Assembly: GCA_002887195.1 (NCBI GenBank)
Contig: PJAB01000734.1
Location: forward strand, 1-21,467
Origin: Chrysochromulina parva
Taxonomy: Eukaryota > Haptophyta > Prymnesiales > Chrysochromulinaceae
DNA length: 21,467 nucleotides
Direction: 5' to 3'
Part shown: one piece after another, positions 17,751-21,467 of the stretch
Position numbering within the stretch: position 1 is the first letter of the stretch
How the letters are laid out: each line of letters starts with the position of its first letter
Made by a program: the position numbers and the translations under genes
The notes under the pieces: model-generated
The model's database searches: none
The model's input: the letters and a program-made list of their open reading frames with translations, nothing else
Told to the model about the DNA's origin: nothing

Positions 17751-18227
17751 AAACCGCATGCAGGGTCGAAAGCTCGACACGTAGACAGGCACAGGGTGGG
17801 TTTGGCCTGCGCGGGCGCTTTTGCGGCGGCGGCAACGAGGCAGCGTGGTGTGCCTTCAGCACGGGTGCACGGCGTGGTGTGTGAAGTGCGTGTAACGTTA
17901 ACGCGACACCCGCGACTACCGTGCTACGGAACTGTTACTGTGCCCGCTAAGTGCGTGTGCAGAGCGCGGTGCGGGGAACACGGAAATTCGTGTTGAGATT
18001 TTCAGATGCCTTACACATGCACCCAGTAGAAAGAAACAAAAACGTGGACGTACCACACTCAGGCGTCCAACGCGACACGTCTCTTACCCAGTGCATTCGA
18101 GTTCGAACTCCGCAAACAGCACTCAGCAGCTGCCGGAGTGAGTGTGTAGGATAGGGAGCTCACGTATCGAAACATATCTGATATGAAAATGGAAGACTCT
18201 GCTCCCCCATTTGCGCTTTGGGTCAAA
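17751..18227. other. Convergent intergenic region
   Basis: No gene recognised. It separates the 3' ends of the GT-A gene (plus) and the fucosyltransferase-like gene (minus). Composition shifts toward A/T from about 17.9 kb. It contains one copy of a ~55-bp repeat (17886-17938). Confidence 0.5.
17886..17938 (+). repeat. Repeat flanking the GT-B gene, copy A
   Basis: GTGCGTG, TAACGTTAAC, CGCGAC, GTGCTAC and ACTGTTAC occur in the same order and orientation as at 19611-19670, with small gaps. The two copies bracket the fucosyltransferase-like gene. Confidence 0.6.
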
Positions 18228-19538
18228 CTACTGTTCGCGTCCGGGAACGGTATACTCAAGAGCAAATACATCGTTGGATCGAGGAGAGTCATGGAATTCC
18301 AGAAAGCAGTCCCGATAGAGCCCCTCATGTGATTTCAACAGCATTCCGGGCATTTCATGATAACGCATCCAAGCGTGGTACGCCGGCTGGGTGTGGTTGT
18401 ACAGCCTACAACTTTCCGAAGGAGTGCGACTTCCATTCGGGCCTGCGACCATGTGCACTTGCGCTTGTTGAGCAGAAAATATGGCTTGGGCGGCGTACGA
18501 GAATGTGGAGCGTGGCGTCCCGACTAGACGCTTGCATCTTGCGAGAGCAAGCAGGTCAACCGCTGCACCTGTGAGCAAAGCGCGGTTGTACCTAAATGAT
18601 CTCGAACTCCAGCTTCGCATACTCTGTGCAGGCGGGAAGACGACAGCTTTATTCCAAAGGAGACGGGTGTCGTTATCCAGAAGCGATGCAAAGTCGCGAA
18701 GCAGACTCTGAGAGCCCGATGCCACGAATATCTGTACGTTTTCCCTGGCGTGTTTGCACCCGAAATAATTCGCGTGCTTCTGATCGTTGCATGTGGTGAC
18801 TCGCGCACCGCCAACAGCGGCCACGTCCAGCAGAAAGCGTGTGCACTTGGCGTACGCTTCGACCATCGTGTGAACATAACTTGTGGTGCAAGGAGGGCAC
18901 GGCCGTTGTAAGCAAGGACACGAGTATGGGCTCAGGGTCTCGGTAGAGCGCATGTGTACACCAACGGCACATGGCAACGGATGTTCACCAAGCAATGCTT
19001 TGAGCTCCTGTAGTACATGCGGTCTCGGCGCCATCAACGTGGAAAATAAAATCTCAAAGCAGCGGTCGATCACTGGGCACACATCTGCCATGATGTTCCG
19101 ATGCCATCTGTTTACGAGAAGCGCTTTCAGAAAGTAGCCGTCTGCCGATACTAGCAATCGATCGAAGGTGGAAATATCACGATCGCACGCAAGCCGTGCA
19201 TGATTTTGCCACGGACCCTGTGAACTCAGATCCACAGCACGAACCGCGACTCCGCGCAGGCCGTAGGACTGATTGAGCTGACTGATTGATGTCGCTCTTT
19301 TGAGGTCCCACGGAAGGCTGAAGACCTGAGAAAAGAGGCCATGAGGTGCGTCTTCGAAGATTAGCGTGCGTCCTGTGAGGCACGCGAGAACCACGAGCGA
19401 TAGAGAGGCCAAGAGCTGGTTTCCCAGGCCACCTGTAAGTCTGCCAATGATCACTCGTTCCAGCGATGCCACACTAATCACAGGCTCGGACTGGTTGCGT
19501 ATGCATTGCTGTATGAACTGCTGCCCGTGCGCGCGCAT
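18228..19538 (-). CDS. GT-B fucosyltransferase-like protein
   Basis: 436 residues, intronless; first ATG at 19538 (the open frame runs upstream to a TTG within repeat-like DNA). VIIGRLTGGLGNQLLASL (GGLGNQ at 36-41) is the N-terminal glycine-rich loop of GT11/GT23/GT37-type fucosyltransferases. CAVGVHMRSTE (~190-200) corresponds to the HxRxxD/E GDP-fucose-binding motif. RLVGTPRSTFSYAAQA (~337-352) matches the C-terminal S-x-FS-x-x-A motif. A Cys-rich loop (CPCLQRPCPPC) follows the second motif. The likely reaction is fucose transfer from GDP-fucose to a glycan; linkage unknown. No signal anchor is present in this model, so an upstream exon may be missing or the protein is soluble. A/T-richer than the 5-15 kb genes (31 of 60 bases at 19081-19140 versus 13 of 60 at 13081-13140). 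Confidence 0.75.
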   Translation of the reverse strand: MRAHGQQFIQQCIRNQSEPVISVASLERVIIGRLTGGLGNQLLASLSLVVLACLTGRTLIFEDAPHGLFSQVFSLPWDLKRATSISQLNQSYGLRGVAVRAVDLSSQGPWQNHARLACDRDISTFDRLLVSADGYFLKALLVNRWHRNIMADVCPVIDRCFEILFSTLMAPRPHVLQELKALLGEHPLPCAVGVHMRSTETLSPYSCPCLQRPCPPCTTSYVHTMVEAYAKCTRFLLDVAAVGGARVTTCNDQKHANYFGCKHARENVQIFVASGSQSLLRDFASLLDNDTRLLWNKAVVFPPAQSMRSWSSRSFRYNRALLTGAAVDLLALARCKRLVGTPRSTFSYAAQAIFSAQQAQVHMVAGPNGSRTPSESCRLYNHTQPAYHAWMRYHEMPGMLLKSHEGLYRDCFLEFHDSPRSNDVFALEYTVPGREQ

Positions 19539-19610
19539 CACGTGCTCCCCGTATAGGCGTTCACGCGGTCTAAGCGGTCGCGCACGAGCGAGTTGTGTGT
19601 GTGGCGCCTC

Positions 19611-19670
19611 GTGCGTGAACGTTAACACGACAGACGCGACAACCGGTGCTACCCGGTACGGCACTGTTAC
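19611..19670 (+). repeat. Repeat flanking the GT-B gene, copy B
   Basis: Second copy of the 17886-17938 repeat in the same orientation, with a short insertion (CCGGTAC) before the last block. It lies 70-130 bases upstream of the fucosyltransferase-like ATG. Confidence 0.6.
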
Positions 19671-19882
19671 ATGTATTACTAGTTGTACTGCCCGCGTGTT
19701 CGTTCCGGAGCCAGTAACTTTCCGCGTCAACTATACATGTCATGTAACACATGAACCGGGTACACCGTTATCGTCCCTTTTGACCCACCTCTAGTTTACG
19801 GAATTTGAACCATCAGCCGGGTATTAACGGTACGAACCGCGCGGGGGCATCCTACAGTACCTACGGGAGTGTGTCCCAACTC

Positions 19883-19925
19883 CCCCCGGTGTCTTTTTAC
19901 CGGTACAGTACCGGTACCGGTACCC
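19883..19925 (-). repeat. Dispersed palindromic repeat, copy 3 (inverted)
   Basis: The reverse complement carries GTACCGGTAAAAAGACACCG followed by GGGGG, matching the core at 304-323. On the plus strand the 19-mer TACCGGTACAGTACCGGTA at 19899-19917 is identical to 353-371 and is followed by further CCGGTACC. It lies about 160 bases upstream of the methyltransferase ATG. Confidence 0.75.
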
Positions 19926-20081
19926 GGTTTCTGGTTCACGGGTTTTTGGCTTCTGATCCTAAGTTGATCCACGGGCTAAAGCGTGCAAGCCAACAACAAG
20001 TAGGGTCACAGCCCCTTCGAGCCCTCCGCGCTCGTCAACGAGGTGCACGTGGTGAGATTGCAGTGGTGATCTTACTCACTC

Positions 20082-20977
20082 ATGTGCAGTGGTGAGATTG
20101 TGCCATTCCAAAGGAACTTCACAGCGTTTACATTCGCTCTGATAACAACTCTTCGCAAGGCGCCGATTAGCGACAGCTTTGCCCTTGTCACGGGTGGACT
20201 TCCGTGCGCGAGAGCGTCACAAGGGTTGTGGTTGGAGTTTGGTGTTTGGAAAGGAACCACGATCGAAATCATGGCGAACTATCGCCGAAATCATGTCTCG
20301 ATCCGCCCTGCCGTGTACGGATTCGATTCCTTTCTCGGCCTTCCAGAAGACTGGCGACATGTGTGGCGTCCTGGGCATAGAGCTGCTCTCCGAAAGGCAG
20401 CTTCTATGTCACGGGGCAATTTCGCGCTGGCGGGCCAGCCCCCAAAGTTGCCAGCTCATCTCGAATCACTTGTCGGCTGGGTGGTGGGCTGGTACAATGA
20501 GAGCCTCCCTCGGTTTCTCTCCAAGGCTCACACAGAGCCTGCACTCTCCACGACATTTGTGCTCACTTCTCACTCTTATGACTTGTGCGCGGGGTGTGCT
20601 ACAGATTTCTCTCATCGCATGACCAGGAGCCAGTCACTCTTCTTCATATTGATTGTGATCTGTACTCCTCGACCAAGACCGTCTTTGACTTGTTGGCAGC
20701 TCGGCTACACTCAGGTTCCGTACTTGTCTTTGACGAGTTATTCAATTACCCAGAGTATCAAGCACACGAGGTTCGTGCGCTGTGGGAATTCCTGCGGGAT
20801 CATCACTACGACGTGGAAGTGCTCGCGACGTCGACACACGACATTAGCCTCGAGCCACGCACAGAAAACTTTAAGCAAAGCTGTGCGTTGAGGATCGTGT
20901 CTCGAGGCTGTCGACGAGCTCGACGTGACTTGCATTCACGCCTCAACTGCTCGAGGACGGAGTCGGAGTACGAATAG
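20082..20977 (+). CDS. TylF-type O-methyltransferase, two exons
   Basis: Join 20082-20558 and 20627-20977, 275 residues. LWLEFGVWKGTT (49-60) is the TylF-family SAM motif I (LEFGVxxG). VYGFDSFLGLPEDW (78-91) is the GFDSFxGLP motif. RGNFAL (111-116) and VGWYNESLPRFL (~135-146) match the G-x-F and GWFxxTLP segments. Exon 2 supplies LLHIDCDLYSST (164-175), the metal-binding HxDxDLYSS signature, and GSVLVFDELFNYP with an acidic metal ligand. Members O-methylate sugars or small metabolites (macrocin in tylosin synthesis is the type case). Next to two glycosyltransferase genes, sugar methylation is a reasonable inference. Start is the ATG at 20082; an upstream exon is possible. A/T-rich (34 of 60 bases at 20701-20760). 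Confidence 0.8.
20559..20626 (+). other. Short intron of the TylF-type gene
   Basis: 68 nt, donor TTT|GTGCTC, acceptor GACCAG|GAG, phase 0. It joins FLSKAHTEPALSTTF to EPVTLLHIDCDLYSS, bringing the two halves of the family signature into one frame. Confidence 0.65.
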
Positions 20978-21326
20978 TCCGGAGGAACGAGTGCGCATGC
21001 TAGTGCGCGGGTGGGAGTATACGACGCGCTAAACAACTCGAACGAGGCTGTTCTTAGCTGTTCTACGATTGTGAGTGTGGTTATTCTGAAACTGAATTCT
21101 GTTAGCCCGTTTCTGATTCGGCCCGACAGCCCATGCGTACGGAAAGGGGCAGCCAGCGGGGGGTCGGAGAGCAAAGCGCATCAACAGCACACCCAATATG
21201 TCACTGTTTGAGGTACACGTGGAGATCGTGTAACATGCAGCACGAATTCGTTCACGCAAGAATATTAACCAATATTGGTGAGGCGACAGTGCAGGGGCGG
21301 ACTTGGAATTGAAATCCCGGAATTTC
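20978..21326. other. 3' intergenic region, nothing recognised
   Basis: A/T-rich, no recognisable gene or RNA. Leads into the terminal repeat region. Confidence 0.5.
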
Positions 21327-21467
21327 GGAATTGTAATCCTAGCCCCATCGAAATTCCATGACGTTGAAATTCCCAGTTTCCAACAAAAGTCGTGGAATCG
21401 GGAATTTGAGGCTCAAACTCGGAAACTGGGAATTGTAATCCTAGCCTTTCCATGACGTTGAAATTCC
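21327..21467 (+). repeat. Direct and inverted repeat at window end
   Basis: GGAATTGTAATCCTAGCC occurs at 21327-21344 and 21429-21446, and TTCCATGACGTTGAAATTCC at 21354-21373 and 21448-21467. Between them CCCAGTTTCC (21372-21381) is the inverted complement of GGAAACTGGG (21421-21430). GGAAT/ATTCC-type words recur throughout. The array probably continues past the window. Confidence 0.85.

Larger units (their letters stand above)
19539..20081. other. Divergent intergenic region rich in repeats
   Basis: Lies between the fucosyltransferase-like gene (minus) and the methyltransferase (plus). It holds copy B of the flanking repeat (19611-19670), several GGTACC/CCGGTA-type short palindromes, and copy 3 of the dispersed repeat (19883-19925). 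GGTGAGATTG occurs at 20051-20060 and again at 20091-20100. No gene recognised. Confidence 0.5.

Noticed and set aside
20559..20626. Frameshift pseudogene in the TylF-type methyltransferase
   Set aside because: A GT-AG intron of 68 nt in phase 0 joins both halves and restores the family motifs, so splicing is the simpler reading.
1..21467. Bacterial or viral origin of the window
   Set aside because: Introns with split domains, a SURP splicing factor, a CNG/HCN/EAG-type channel and monocistronic spacing all point to a eukaryotic nuclear genome; no viral hallmark gene is present.

Overview
The window reads as nuclear DNA of a GC-rich, gene-dense unicellular eukaryote, most likely a microalga. 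A haptophyte would fit, but that is inference. It is not bacterial: seven introns (68-262 nt) can be placed by reading-frame and domain continuity, one gene encodes a SURP-domain splicing factor, another a CNG/HCN/EAG-type K+ channel, and others carry targeting signal peptides. No rRNA, tRNA, CRISPR array, transposase or viral hallmark gene was seen. Ten protein genes are supported. Starts are the first ATG that fits the protein; transcript ends cannot be seen.

Layout. Bases 1-5002 hold three plus-strand genes: a type II membrane protein of the O-fucosyltransferase family (513-2207), a small secreted or organelle-targeted STI1/DP-repeat protein (2718-3365), and a secreted or organelle-targeted armadillo-repeat protein (3952-5002, one intron). 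Bases 5334-14655 hold five minus-strand genes. Read from low to high coordinate they are a voltage-gated K+ channel with a cyclic-nucleotide-binding domain, a DOT1-like SAM methyltransferase, a CHERP-like splicing factor, a leucine-rich-repeat protein, and an EF-hand protein. Bases 15023-20977 hold three glycan-type genes: a GT-A glycosyltransferase with a long tail resembling a degenerate R-type lectin (plus), a GT-B fucosyltransferase-like protein (minus), and a TylF-type O-methyltransferase (plus).

Repeats. A dispersed repeat with a GGTAAAAAGACACCGGGGG-type core, together with TACCGGTA palindromes at two of the sites, occurs near 301-440, 12201-12300 and 19883-19925. All three copies lie next to the 5' side of a gene. 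A second repeat flanks the GT-B fucosyltransferase gene. The last ~150 bases carry another direct and inverted repeat. From about 17.8 kb onward the DNA, genes included, is clearly richer in A/T than the 5-15 kb block.

How the genes relate. Four genes (O-FucT family, GT-A transferase, GT-B fucosyltransferase, TylF methyltransferase) could act on cell-surface or secreted glycans; nothing in the sequence proves they share a pathway. The channel and the EF-hand protein suggest ion or Ca2+ signalling. I see no clear new multi-gene system. The most unusual items are the stop-free, frame-preserving intron inside the channel gene, the GT-A transferase with its lectin-like tail and 20-nt out-of-phase tandem repeat, and the dispersed palindromic repeat.
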